This document shows, in pieces, positions 1-8,695 of a stretch of DNA of 32,568 nt; positions within the stretch are counted from its first letter, which is position 1; every line of letters begins with the position of its first letter. A program made the position numbers and the translations under genes. The notes below the pieces were generated by a model. The model saw nothing but the letters and a program-made list of their open reading frames with translations, was not told where the DNA came from and ran no database searches. The stretch covers positions 22,758 to 55,325 of the forward strand of contig NZ_GG704780.1 of the NCBI RefSeq assembly GCF_000160535.1, given 5' to 3'. The stretch is from Hallella bergensis DSM 17361. GTDB lineage: Bacteria; Bacteroidota; Bacteroidia; Bacteroidales; Bacteroidaceae.

Positions 1-381
1 AGGAGCATGATGTTTGAATTTATTTACCAAATCCACAACAAAGCATCTTGTCGTGGGATACGAAACACCACCAATTGAAAGACTATCTAAATTCAAACTA
101 ATAGACTTTAGCGATTTTCCTGATGCACTTTCAATTATTGCATTACTTTCTTTTAATAAAATATGACACGAATCAACTGCAAAAGTAGAATCAATCATAC
201 AAACAGATGCGCCTGTATCTATTAGGGCTGAAACCTTCCGAGAAACTCCATTGTTGGACAATTTAACGTTTGTGTAGATCATATGGTCATTGAACGCTAA
301 TTGGTTTTGAGCACGTAGACTGCTAAGTGGTAATACTATAAACAAACTACAAAGAAATAAAAAACGGCATTTAAATTTCAT
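1..381 (-). CDS. Secreted retropepsin-like aspartyl protease, partial (runs off left edge)
   Basis: The reverse strand reads 127 codons with no stop, starting MKFKCRFLFLCSLF and open at base 1. Residues 1-25 form a signal peptide (basic start, hydrophobic core, likely cleavage after SLRAQ). Residues 53-59 read LIDTGAS, the catalytic Asp-Thr-Gly turn of clan AA (pepsin/retropepsin-like) aspartic proteases, preceded by the usual hydrophobic strand. Only the first DTG lobe is in the window, so it cannot be told whether this is a single-lobe retropepsin-like protein acting as a dimer or a longer protein with a C-terminal PDZ-type domain, both of which occur in Bacteroidota. An alternative ATG lies in frame at 390. 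The gene looks more AT-rich than its tamL neighbour. I found no clear TAnnTTTG promoter upstream. Confidence 0.72.
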   Translation of the reverse strand, partial: MKFKCRFLFLCSLFIVLPLSSLRAQNQLAFNDHMIYTNVKLSNNGVSRKVSALIDTGASVCMIDSTFAVDSCHILLKESNAIIESASGKSLKSISLNLDSLSIGGVSYPTTRCFVVDLVNKFKHHAP

Positions 382-544
382 ACTATACATTATTTTTAGT
401 TCGTAAATTGACAACTACATTTTTTTGTACCTTGTCTCTATAAACTGAACTTTCGCAAGTGATTTTTCAATTATCAGGCGGCATTTAATTTGTTGATTCT
501 GTACAGTTGCACATAATTTCTTACTTGTGAAAATTCTGTTCAAT
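382..544. other. Non-coding spacer, nothing recognised
   Basis: AT-rich stretch between the protease gene and intergenic repeat copy 1. The 92-codon minus-strand open frame crossing it (693..415) has no recognisable domain and runs through the repeat, so I do not call it a gene. Confidence 0.5.
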
Positions 545-915
545 TCGTTTACCAAAATTCGGTGATTTTTTCCGGAGCATCCAGAGAAAAAGACGCCATG
601 TTTTGGCCGGTGGAATTTGACGAAATGAGCGGAATACAGCGGAGATTCTGCGATTACTATCTTTTGGCCATGCGATTTGAACTCATTCATCACTCGACTG
701 AGTTCTTTTCGTCGTATGGTTAGGCCTTATCCGCATGATGGTTCGATACCCAACGGCAGGCGACAAAACAGGGTTCGAACGATCAATATTGTTAAGTGGT
801 TGGTTGTCAGCCAACTGCAAATCATGTTTATTTTCGGGAATTTCGCATCAATGAGTTTATGTTTTCAAAATCTTGAAATTTGGAAGGGCATTTGTCAGGA
901 AAAATGCCAGAAAAT
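545..915 (-). repeat. Dispersed intergenic repeat, copy 1
   Basis: This spacer downstream of tamL aligns by eye, read on the minus strand, with the spacer at 9853-10225. Shared blocks in the same order are: TTTTTC(C/T)TGACAAA at the right end, TTTGCAG followed by GCTGACA, AAGGCCT, CTCAGTCG followed by GATGA, AAAACATGGCG followed by TTTTCnCTGGATGCT, and GATTTTT/GAATTTT with GT(T/A)AAAC at the left end. Spacing is roughly kept and divergence is high. It holds a short frame beginning MASFSLDAPEK (minus, 599..549), which is cut by a stop. No gene or known RNA was recognised in it. Confidence 0.6.
887..908 (-). terminator. Hairpin downstream of tamL, possible terminator
   Basis: GGCATTT (887-893) and AAATGCC (902-908) form a 7-bp stem with an 8-nt loop about 45 nt beyond the tamL stop. 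There is no T-run on the minus strand, so termination is only a possibility. A second inverted repeat, CCATAGGC/GCCTATGG (936-943 and 965-972), straddles the tamL stop codon. Confidence 0.3.
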
Positions 916-952
916 AAGATGGTTGGAGTGGGTGGCCATAGGCTTGGGCAAA

Positions 953-3277
953 TCAGAACGGATAGCCTATGGCAAAATGGAGGCTCTGGTTGTCTTTGAA
1001 CGAGCCGACATTGTAGAAGCCGCTCTTGTAGGGCACGTGCAGTCCAACACCCCAATCCACACGTATGACAAGGAAGTCGAGGTCGTAGCGCAGTCCCACG
1101 CCGGTGCCAAGTGCAGTCTCCCGAGGCAGGTTCTTGAGGTTGAACTTGCCTCCTTGGCGGTAGGTGGTGTGCATCTCCCATACGTTGCCGGCATCGAGGA
1201 ACAGTGCACCATAGAGATTGCCGAAAAGGCGAGGCCGGTATTCAAGGTTGGCCAGCAAGCGTATGTCGCCCACTTGGTCGAGATAAGAAATATAGGTTCC
1301 GTCGTTGTTGTGATAGCTTCCCGGACCGATGAACCTCACGGTGTAGGCACGGATGCTGTTGGCTCCGCCCACATAGAATTGCTCGCTGTAGGGAGCGCCC
1401 GACGAGTTGCCGTAGGTCCAGATGGCGCCGGCATTGAAATGGGCTACCAAGCTGCTGTGCTCGGTGAGTCGCCAGGTCTTTGAAAAATCTGTTTCTAATT
1501 TCACAAACTGAGCATAGGGGTTGCCAAAGAGCCGCTTGTCCTTGTTGCCCCATTTGCTGCCCGCTGCCATATAGCCCAGCGAGAGCAGGTTGCCGGCTTC
1601 GCTTATCGTGGTCTGCCACCAGATGGGGTTGCGGTAAGTGCTGGGGCTGGTATAGGTGAAGGTGTATTGCAGTTTGGGCACAAACCTGTTGCGCATGGTG
1701 TAATACAAATAGGGATTTGCATCCATGATGGAGTCGAAGGATTGGGTGGAGCTTCTCATGTATTCGAATGAGAAGATGAGGGGGCTGAACTGATGGCGGG
1801 TGGTTGCCGATGGTTGGATGTTGTAGCTCCACTCTCCGGACACGACGTGCCGTTTGAAATAGTTGGCACGACTAATAATGTCGGAGGAAACCTTGAGCAA
1901 GGTGGTCGGCGTGGAGAAAAAGTTGTTGCGGCGGAATCGGCGGTGCAGTCGCTGGCGGAACATGTCGACAAAGGGGATGATGAGTCGCGGGAATTGCAAC
2001 GATGCGTCGAAGCCGTACTCGTAGCTGTTGAATCGTGAGGATGTGCCTTCGGTGCGGTGCCCTGTCTGCCATTCATAGCTGCCGCGGAGGTTGATGTTGA
2101 GCAGTTCGCCGCCGCGGAAGGCGTTGCGCTTGGCAAATCCGATCACTACACCGGGGCCGAGGCGGTTGTTGGTCTTCCCGGTCATGTTCCCCTCGATATA
2201 AAAGTCGTATGGCCTGTCGAACACGCAGTTCAGCTTGAGGTCGAGTGTGTCGCTCAATCCGGTGGTGTCGCGGGGTGTAAAGCTAAAGTCTACGATGCTG
2301 AAGATGCCTGAACTGGTGAGTCGGGCGAAGCTCTCCTCGTGGTCGGCGCGCCTGTAGAGCTGGCGGGGGCGCAGCTTCATGGAGTTGAGAATCACGGAGG
2401 TGCGCAGCGGCGCGCGGCGACCGTTGTATCGGACAGTGAGAAAACGCCGCTTGGCGGAGTCGCGGAGTTGCTCTGCAAACTCCTTGCGCAGTTCTACGGC
2501 TACGTTTCCAATATACCATTTTCGCTTGGCCATCTCGGGAATGTTGGCCGCCTGTTGAAACTTCAGGAGCACCTTGCCGGGAACCGTCAGGGTGTCGGCA
2601 AGATAGGAAGCATAGGCGGGTTGGTAAAAATAGAAGCCGTTGTTGCGGAACAACTTGACGATGCGCATGCGTTCACCCTCAAGCGTGGACACATCGAAGG
2701 CGTCGCCCTTTTTGATCAGAGCCTCCGACATCGTACTGTCTATCAAGTGGTTGGCATTCTTCTGGAAATGCTTGTAGCTCAAGGTGTCCACAGTGAACAG
2801 ATGGTCCATGTTGACCTTGTATTCGATCTTGGCTTTCTTGGGGTTACGCTGGGTGATAACCTTGTAGTCCACATTGCCCCGGAAGTATCCGTGGGCGCGC
2901 AGCACTTCCTTGGCTACCGAGGCGCGCAACGCGGGATTGACCCAGCTCATCAGCACCGGCTTGGAGCCGAACGAATTGAGCATCCATTTCTCAAAGCCGT
3001 CCTCGCTGCCTACATATTCGTTCCATATCCATAGGCCAAAGAGAAAAGGTGAGCGGATTTTGCTGCTCCCAAAGAGTGCCCCGTTGGGGGCGGTGGCCAG
3101 GGCAGCCTCAATCTCTTCTTGGGTGGTGATGAAGTGCTTGCCTTTCTCGGGTGCGTCGTATTTTATGCCCGACAGCCCCGTGAAGAGCTGGTCGCCATCG
3201 GGTATGCTCTTGGTGGTGGAGCATGCTGACAGCAGCACCGTGGCGATGAGACAGATGATGATGTGTTGTTTTCTCAT
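953..3277 (-). CDS. tamL: TamL, lipoprotein-type TamA/BamA-family outer-membrane assembly protein
   Basis: 774 residues. The start is set at 3277 because it gives a lipoprotein signal, MRKQHIIICLIATVLLSAC, with a lipobox ending at Cys19; an upstream in-frame ATG would bury it inside tamB. The N-terminal half resembles POTRA-type periplasmic modules, and the C-terminal half is an Omp85 barrel with the region FYVGGANSIRAYTVRFIGP (a relative of the VRGF/Y loop-6 motif) and a final Phe (HFAIGYPF). Omp85 proteins of the TamA type that are lipidated are known in Bacteroidota as TamL and act with TamB to insert or supply outer-membrane components. The ATG overlaps the tamB stop by 4 nt (ATGA), which implies translational coupling and joint function. 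The family call is strong; the name TamL rests on lipobox, Omp85 barrel and tamB linkage. Confidence 0.9.
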   Translation of the reverse strand: MRKQHIIICLIATVLLSACSTTKSIPDGDQLFTGLSGIKYDAPEKGKHFITTQEEIEAALATAPNGALFGSSKIRSPFLFGLWIWNEYVGSEDGFEKWMLNSFGSKPVLMSWVNPALRASVAKEVLRAHGYFRGNVDYKVITQRNPKKAKIEYKVNMDHLFTVDTLSYKHFQKNANHLIDSTMSEALIKKGDAFDVSTLEGERMRIVKLFRNNGFYFYQPAYASYLADTLTVPGKVLLKFQQAANIPEMAKRKWYIGNVAVELRKEFAEQLRDSAKRRFLTVRYNGRRAPLRTSVILNSMKLRPRQLYRRADHEESFARLTSSGIFSIVDFSFTPRDTTGLSDTLDLKLNCVFDRPYDFYIEGNMTGKTNNRLGPGVVIGFAKRNAFRGGELLNINLRGSYEWQTGHRTEGTSSRFNSYEYGFDASLQFPRLIIPFVDMFRQRLHRRFRRNNFFSTPTTLLKVSSDIISRANYFKRHVVSGEWSYNIQPSATTRHQFSPLIFSFEYMRSSTQSFDSIMDANPYLYYTMRNRFVPKLQYTFTYTSPSTYRNPIWWQTTISEAGNLLSLGYMAAGSKWGNKDKRLFGNPYAQFVKLETDFSKTWRLTEHSSLVAHFNAGAIWTYGNSSGAPYSEQFYVGGANSIRAYTVRFIGPGSYHNNDGTYISYLDQVGDIRLLANLEYRPRLFGNLYGALFLDAGNVWEMHTTYRQGGKFNLKNLPRETALGTGVGLRYDLDFLVIRVDWGVGLHVPYKSGFYNVGSFKDNQSLHFAIGYPF

Positions 3278-6200
3278 TTCTTGATCGTATCTTGCCTGAC
3301 GGAGTCGGTCAGAATCGGTTGCAACAGCTTGTCGCCCTTGTCGAACCGGAATATGTCCTTGAAGTGACTCAACTTGCGTTTCCACATAAATCCTGCACCG
3401 AACTTACTGACATCTCCCTCCAACCAGTCGTAGTCGTCGCGCATGTAAAACAGGTTGAGATACTTGTTGGACGTGGGACTGAGTCGGTATTCGAACGTGA
3501 CGTTGTCGAAGAAGGTTTCTTCCTCGTAGTTGACGTCGGCCCCTGACGAGAGCTTGCCGCCAACAACGATGCGCAGTCGGTTGTTCCAGAATCGCTTGGC
3601 AAACTTAAAGGAATAGTCGGTGTGAAGCATGCCGCTGTTGTCGAAGGAGTTGTCAACGCCTAAGCTCACGTCCAACGTGCGCAGCGCCTTGTTTGAAATC
3701 TGGTTGATCTGACTGTTGAGGAAGGCGCTGAGAGCCGAGTTCATGGTAAATCCGGAGGTGTTGCCGTCGGACAGATACATGCCTGTGGTGAGCATGGTGA
3801 CTGCGATTTTGCCCCGCTCCTCCTTGGACATGACTTGCAGTTGGTTGTGGATGGACATGTCCTCCGGTGCATCGATAATGAATTCCAAGCCCATGTCGTT
3901 GAGGGTTTTGGTGACAACCACACCGCTTTTGAACTTCACAACGCGCCCGTCACCGGAGCTACCGCCCACGGTAGACTTCGTTTCCTCCGTGGCTGTGAGG
4001 TTGAGAGTGGGGTTCATTGGGTCGCCACGGAACTGTATGTAGCTGTTTTCCTGGATGGTGAAGGTCTTGAGTGGGATGACGGGCATGGCGTATTTCATCT
4101 CGCCACTACCAATGGTGTATCGGCCGGTGAGATGCATTTCGTCCACCGGGTTGTAGCGCAAGCGCATGTCTCCACCGCCTACAATATCGATGTAGTTGGA
4201 GTGATCAGCGTTAAGATAGCACACAACGCGCGCGCCCTCATCAATGTTTATCGACATGTCCATGTTGAGACCGGTGAGCGGCGGACGGTTGATGACTTGC
4301 TTGGTGGTGTCTTCAAAGCTTACGAACTCTACCAATCCGTCCAACTGATTGTCGGTGGAGAGGGGTGAGTCCTTTAGGTTGTATTTGAGGTCTGTGGTGC
4401 CCAAGACTTCCAGTCGTCCGCGCATACGCAGGTTGTCGAGCAGTCCCTGCATGGTACCATAGAAGTTGACGTAGGCCTGTCCGTACGTGTCCGACCGTGT
4501 GTTTTCTTTCGAATCGATAAGCAGATAGTTGTTTGCCCGCATGCGGATATTCATGTTCATGCGGTCGGTATTGGCAAAGTCGAAGTAGCCTTGAACGTTG
4601 AGCGCACTTTCGTTGTGGGCAAACATCTCGAAGTTTTCAAAGAGCAGACGGCTGTTTTTGATCGTGACGGGATCGTTGGCAAAGCGCATTTCCACACCGT
4701 AAGGGTCGCTGAACATGTATGTGGAGTCAAGGTATACCTCACCGTTGACATTCGGACTGGATAGGGAACCCTTGATGGACAGCAAGCCTTCGGCGTATCC
4801 TTTGAAGCCGATAATCTTATCCGGAATGAACCCATTGGCCAAATCCAGGGGGAAACGTTCCAAGTCGACCGTTGCATCAAGGGTACCTGCACCCTTCGGG
4901 AAATAGGTTCCCGTGAGCACGCCGACCTCAGAGCCATTGTGAATCAGGATTCCATCTACATATTGTCCGCCGTCAGGACGTGGCATGTAAGTAAATTCGG
5001 AACCCACATCGCCCATCTCGTTGCCTTCGTAGGTTAGCTTGGCGATGTTCACAGACGATGAGACGGTCAGTTCGTTGGGTGTTTGCAGCATGTGGAAGTC
5101 GCCGTTCATCACGCCCCTGATGTCCGGAGTGAACGGTATCATGCCTATTACATCGCCTATGTCGAAGCGGCGGGTGCTCACCGTAATGTCTTGCAGCACG
5201 TCTCGGTTATTGTCGTTGCTGAAGATCTGGATGCCCATGCCATCATCCGCCCGCATTGCCATGTTGGCACTGACTCGGCCGTTGTCGCCCATGAAGATAT
5301 AATTGCTGTCGTTCACGGAGAATTCCTTGTAGCCCAGAATAGGCTTGTCGCCCACTAAGTGCAGGCTGACTCCATGTTGCTCCATAGCGGCTTGCAGGGC
5401 AAGACGAATGCCGAGCGAGTCCTTCCAGTCGTATATTCTTGCTTTGGCATAGGTTCCCCGCTCGTTAATGGAACCATCGAGCAACGCATTGAAAACATAG
5501 TCGGGATTGTTCTTGCCATTGCGCACCTGTGCGGAATAGGTCATGTTTGAGGCGTCAGATATAAAGCGGAACCTGACGGTGTCTATCTGGAATCCGTTTA
5601 CCATCAATGAGTCTGCATACGCATCTCCATTTAGTCCGGTATGGGGAGAGGAAGTCAGGTCGACGAACAAACTGCTCAGGCCATAGCCGTAATAGTTCAG
5701 GAATCGGCTCACGATGTTGTCTTTTCCGGAAACAAGATATAAGCGCGCTGCGGGCAGGTGGTTGCGTAGACTCTCCTTGTCGACCCGCTTGTTTTTAAGC
5801 TGGGTCTGCAACTCGGTTACAAAACCTTGGTTGTGTTTAATAAACTGTTCGTATCCGTCAGGCGACGACAGGTTCATCGTGAAGTCGCCTTGCTCGACAA
5901 TAGCCCACGTGGTGTCCCGGGAGGTGCACACGTCAAGTTCCAACGTTCCGGGACGATACACGTTGGTTGGGTTTTTCAAGGTGATGTCGCTCATCGTGCC
6001 GCGCACGCGATACATATCCTTAAGGTTGGATGCCAGGTCGATATGGGCACATGCAGACAACAGCAACGTGTCTTCCGTGATGTTCAGGCTACGCATATCG
6101 ATTTGGTCAAACTCCCCGGAAACGGTGCCCCGGAGTACTTTGCCGCGTGTAAGAGCGTCGACAGTAAAGTTGCCCTTGACCTGCGGGTTGTCGCTCCTGA

Positions 6201-7899
6201 CGTGAGCCAGGACGCGCCCATTGCGGGCAGTCATCTCGATATCGGAGTTGTCGAGGCAATAGGTGTCGTATTGAAAATCCTGAATGCGGATGTTTGCAGC
6301 CATATGTGTGGCAGGAGACATGAAGTCTGTGCCCTTTCCCTGCGCATCAATAGTACCTGTAAAGGCATGCAGGTTCATGTGGGGCAGGAAGTTTTGCAGG
6401 GGCAAGGCCTTGGCGTTCAGCTTGGCTGTGTAAGCCATGCGGTCGATATCCAGCCCGACATGTCCTTTCACCGAGCCACCACCTTGTGTGGCAGAGAACG
6501 TGCTGGCATACTTGCTGCCTGCTATCTTCAGTCGGCCGTTCAGTCCAATTCCGTAGGGCAACCTGATGGTTTTCTGCATTTCCTTGTCCATCAAGGCCTT
6601 CACAAAGCCAAGGTCATATGTGTGGGCGTTGATGTCCAAGTCGGCCATCAACTGTTTGGGGGCGGTAATGTTTTTGGCAGAACCGCGAGTTTTCAGCTTG
6701 AATGCACCGGGCAAAACCAAATTTAGATTCTTGATTGCGGCATCCTTGAGGTTACCTTGAATATCCGCGACGGCAATCAGCGGTTTGGCCGGCCATCGAC
6801 GCGCCAACTCCCTGGGCAGGCTGTTGCCCGCTATCGTGATGAGATCCTGCTTGCCGATCTGCCCCTTGAGTTGCATGCCGAGCTTACCCGGCTGCGTGTC
6901 GTCAAAGGCTTGGAGATCCATGTCGTAGGCAAGGCTCAACTCAGTACCTGCTTCGGTCTTGAGGTTCAGGTCGGGAAGCGCAAACCGAGTGCTGTCCATG
7001 GCCAACTTGCCCTGCAGGTTTTCCACCGCCAGTCCACTCTTCTCGCGAAAGGTGGCGGCAAGTATTTTCATGTCCAATTTGGAGTTGCAGTAGCGGAAGG
7101 AGTCGGCTTTCAGCTTAATTGCATCAAGCGACAGGTGACTGTAGTCCAATCCCTCAACCTTCGGCTCATAGTTCTTGTCGTATTGCAACCGTCCGTTGTT
7201 CCAGTCCAAATGCCCGACGGAGTATAGCCCCTGGTACAAATCCATATACGTATTCCTGGCTAAGGTTCGGCCCAGATAGGCTTTGACGGACAGCGTGTCG
7301 CCCGGCATGTGCAGGATGAAATCGGTATCTTCGACTTTTAATTGTGCCAGTTTGATTTTCCAAAAGTTCTCACTCGGCATGGTGTCAGGGATCACCGTGT
7401 CGGTCAGTGCAATGTCCAACACCGCGTCTCTGAGGGATGCATGGTTGATATTCACCCGTTCATCGTTCAGGTCGATGCCGTGGGCTTTGAGGTCAAGATG
7501 CCCCACGGTGCCCCTGATGCGGGCTGTGGGGATGAAGTTCGAGGTGTTCACCTTCATATGGTCGAAGGCCAGCTTGTCGATCATCACCTGTTTGTCGAAG
7601 AGCGGTCTCAGTTGCACATCGGCCACAACCCTGCCGATGTCGGCGACTGTATCTGTGACATGCTCAAGTGAATCGTTGGGCTGCAGCACTTTCACGTCTT
7701 CCAAAGCCAGGTCGAGCGGGAATGCCAGACTGACATGACCCACGCTGATCTGCAAGCCCATTTCTTGCGAGGCATACGCTGTGACCTGCTTTACCGCCCA
7801 CTTCTGAAATGGAGGGAAGTAAAACAAAAGGCACAATACTATCATGAGAAGGACAGGAATCAAAATGCCTATTCCTACCCACTTTACATATTTTTTCAT
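3274..7899 (-). CDS. tamB: TamB, inner-membrane-anchored AsmA-like bridge protein (DUF490)
   Basis: 1541 residues. An uncleaved N-terminal membrane anchor (about residues 6-28, VGIGILIPVLLMIVLCLLF) is followed by a very long beta-rich periplasmic region (AsmA-like start, repeated alternating strands) and a C-terminal TamB/DUF490 domain (about 1050-1540) with segments such as GTTDLKYNLKDSPLS and DMSINIDEGARV. TamB proteins span the periplasm as a hydrophobic groove and work with TamA/TamL in outer-membrane protein insertion or phospholipid transport. The last base of the stop overlaps the tamL start. A terminator lies between the upstream rluA-type gene and tamB, so tamB probably has its own promoter; a one-mismatch -7 box (TTACTTTG, 7923-7930) is present but lacks a clear -33 partner. 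Confidence 0.93.
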   Translation of the reverse strand: MKKYVKWVGIGILIPVLLMIVLCLLFYFPPFQKWAVKQVTAYASQEMGLQISVGHVSLAFPLDLALEDVKVLQPNDSLEHVTDTVADIGRVVADVQLRPLFDKQVMIDKLAFDHMKVNTSNFIPTARIRGTVGHLDLKAHGIDLNDERVNINHASLRDAVLDIALTDTVIPDTMPSENFWKIKLAQLKVEDTDFILHMPGDTLSVKAYLGRTLARNTYMDLYQGLYSVGHLDWNNGRLQYDKNYEPKVEGLDYSHLSLDAIKLKADSFRYCNSKLDMKILAATFREKSGLAVENLQGKLAMDSTRFALPDLNLKTEAGTELSLAYDMDLQAFDDTQPGKLGMQLKGQIGKQDLITIAGNSLPRELARRWPAKPLIAVADIQGNLKDAAIKNLNLVLPGAFKLKTRGSAKNITAPKQLMADLDINAHTYDLGFVKALMDKEMQKTIRLPYGIGLNGRLKIAGSKYASTFSATQGGGSVKGHVGLDIDRMAYTAKLNAKALPLQNFLPHMNLHAFTGTIDAQGKGTDFMSPATHMAANIRIQDFQYDTYCLDNSDIEMTARNGRVLAHVRSDNPQVKGNFTVDALTRGKVLRGTVSGEFDQIDMRSLNITEDTLLLSACAHIDLASNLKDMYRVRGTMSDITLKNPTNVYRPGTLELDVCTSRDTTWAIVEQGDFTMNLSSPDGYEQFIKHNQGFVTELQTQLKNKRVDKESLRNHLPAARLYLVSGKDNIVSRFLNYYGYGLSSLFVDLTSSPHTGLNGDAYADSLMVNGFQIDTVRFRFISDASNMTYSAQVRNGKNNPDYVFNALLDGSINERGTYAKARIYDWKDSLGIRLALQAAMEQHGVSLHLVGDKPILGYKEFSVNDSNYIFMGDNGRVSANMAMRADDGMGIQIFSNDNNRDVLQDITVSTRRFDIGDVIGMIPFTPDIRGVMNGDFHMLQTPNELTVSSSVNIAKLTYEGNEMGDVGSEFTYMPRPDGGQYVDGILIHNGSEVGVLTGTYFPKGAGTLDATVDLERFPLDLANGFIPDKIIGFKGYAEGLLSIKGSLSSPNVNGEVYLDSTYMFSDPYGVEMRFANDPVTIKNSRLLFENFEMFAHNESALNVQGYFDFANTDRMNMNIRMRANNYLLIDSKENTRSDTYGQAYVNFYGTMQGLLDNLRMRGRLEVLGTTDLKYNLKDSPLSTDNQLDGLVEFVSFEDTTKQVINRPPLTGLNMDMSINIDEGARVVCYLNADHSNYIDIVGGGDMRLRYNPVDEMHLTGRYTIGSGEMKYAMPVIPLKTFTIQENSYIQFRGDPMNPTLNLTATEETKSTVGGSSGDGRVVKFKSGVVVTKTLNDMGLEFIIDAPEDMSIHNQLQVMSKEERGKIAVTMLTTGMYLSDGNTSGFTMNSALSAFLNSQINQISNKALRTLDVSLGVDNSFDNSGMLHTDYSFKFAKRFWNNRLRIVVGGKLSSGADVNYEEETFFDNVTFEYRLSPTSNKYLNLFYMRDDYDWLEGDVSKFGAGFMWKRKLSHFKDIFRFDKGDKLLQPILTDSVRQDTIKK

Positions 7900-7936
7900 A
7901 TCACAGGCGCATGCGTGATGTGCAAAGTAAATAAAA

Positions 7937-7958
7937 AAAGGGCAGAAACTACCCCTTT
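7937..7958 (-). terminator. Intrinsic terminator of the fabG-rluA-type unit
   Basis: Read on the minus strand, AAAGGG (7958-7953) pairs with CCCTTT (7942-7937) around a 10-nt loop, and four more T residues follow. It starts 14 nt after the pseudouridine synthase stop and separates that gene from tamB. Confidence 0.65.
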
Positions 7959-7971
7959 ATAACAAAAAAAA

Positions 7972-8664
7972 TCAATCGGAATGATGATTTTCCACATTTT
8001 CCGTAATGTCGTGCCACAACACATCATCAGGCAACGGGGAGTTCAGTGCGATTTGCTTTTTGGAAACCGGATGGGTAAACTCAACCCTGCGCGACAACAG
8101 GGAGATACTCCCATCGGGATTGCTGCGCTTGGCTCCATATTTCAAATCCCCCTTGACTGGGCACCCCATGTGGGATAGCTGACACCTGATTTGGTGGTGC
8201 CGCCCCGTGAGCAGATGTATTTCCAACAGGTTATAGTTTTCCGAATGAGCGATGAGCCGATAGTTCAGGATGGCTTTCTTGGAATCCGGCATCTCCTTGT
8301 CGTAGGCATAACTCTTGTTCTGTTTCGTGTTGCGAACCAGCCAGTTGGTCAGCGTGCCCATTGGGTTGGGAGGTGCATTCTTCGTAATTGCCCAGTAGGT
8401 TTTATGCACATCTCCTCGGCGAAACATGTCGTTGAGGCGTGCAAGAGCCTTGCTGGTGCGGGCGAAAATCACCAAGCCGGAGACGGGTCTGTCGAGCCGG
8501 TGCACCACGCCAAGGAACACAGCCCCCGGCTTGTGATACTTCTCCTTGATATACCCCTTCACTATTTCAGAGAGTGGGAGGTCGCCGGTCTTGTCGCCCT
8601 GCACGATTTCTCCACTCTCTTTGTAAACAATGATCAGGTGATTGTCTTCATAAACAACCCTCAT
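7972..8664 (-). CDS. RluA-family RNA pseudouridine synthase
   Basis: 230 residues. Residues 53-63 read VVHRLDRPVSG, the RluA-family motif II whose Asp (D58) is the catalytic residue that isomerises uridine to pseudouridine in rRNA or tRNA. The later segment LLTGRHHQIRCQLSHMGCPVKGDLKYG (about 158-184) is the family's second conserved block. There is no N-terminal S4 RNA-binding domain, so it is the short type (like RluA/TruC); the target base cannot be told from sequence. It lies 31 nt behind fabG on the same strand and is followed by a terminator, so the two are likely co-transcribed. Confidence 0.92.
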   Translation of the reverse strand: MRVVYEDNHLIIVYKESGEIVQGDKTGDLPLSEIVKGYIKEKYHKPGAVFLGVVHRLDRPVSGLVIFARTSKALARLNDMFRRGDVHKTYWAITKNAPPNPMGTLTNWLVRNTKQNKSYAYDKEMPDSKKAILNYRLIAHSENYNLLEIHLLTGRHHQIRCQLSHMGCPVKGDLKYGAKRSNPDGSISLLSRRVEFTHPVSKKQIALNSPLPDDVLWHDITENVENHHSD

Positions 8665-8695
8665 TCTGTTCTCTTCTTGATGGCTTGAGTGATGA

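Noticed and set aside
765..800. tRNA-like T loop (GGGTTCGAAC)
   Set aside because: No acceptor, D or anticodon stems around it; the match is a short chance resemblance.
677..1483. 268-codon plus-strand open frame
   Set aside because: It is antisense to tamL and crosses the intergenic repeat; the protein has no recognisable domain, while tamL is clear on the other strand.
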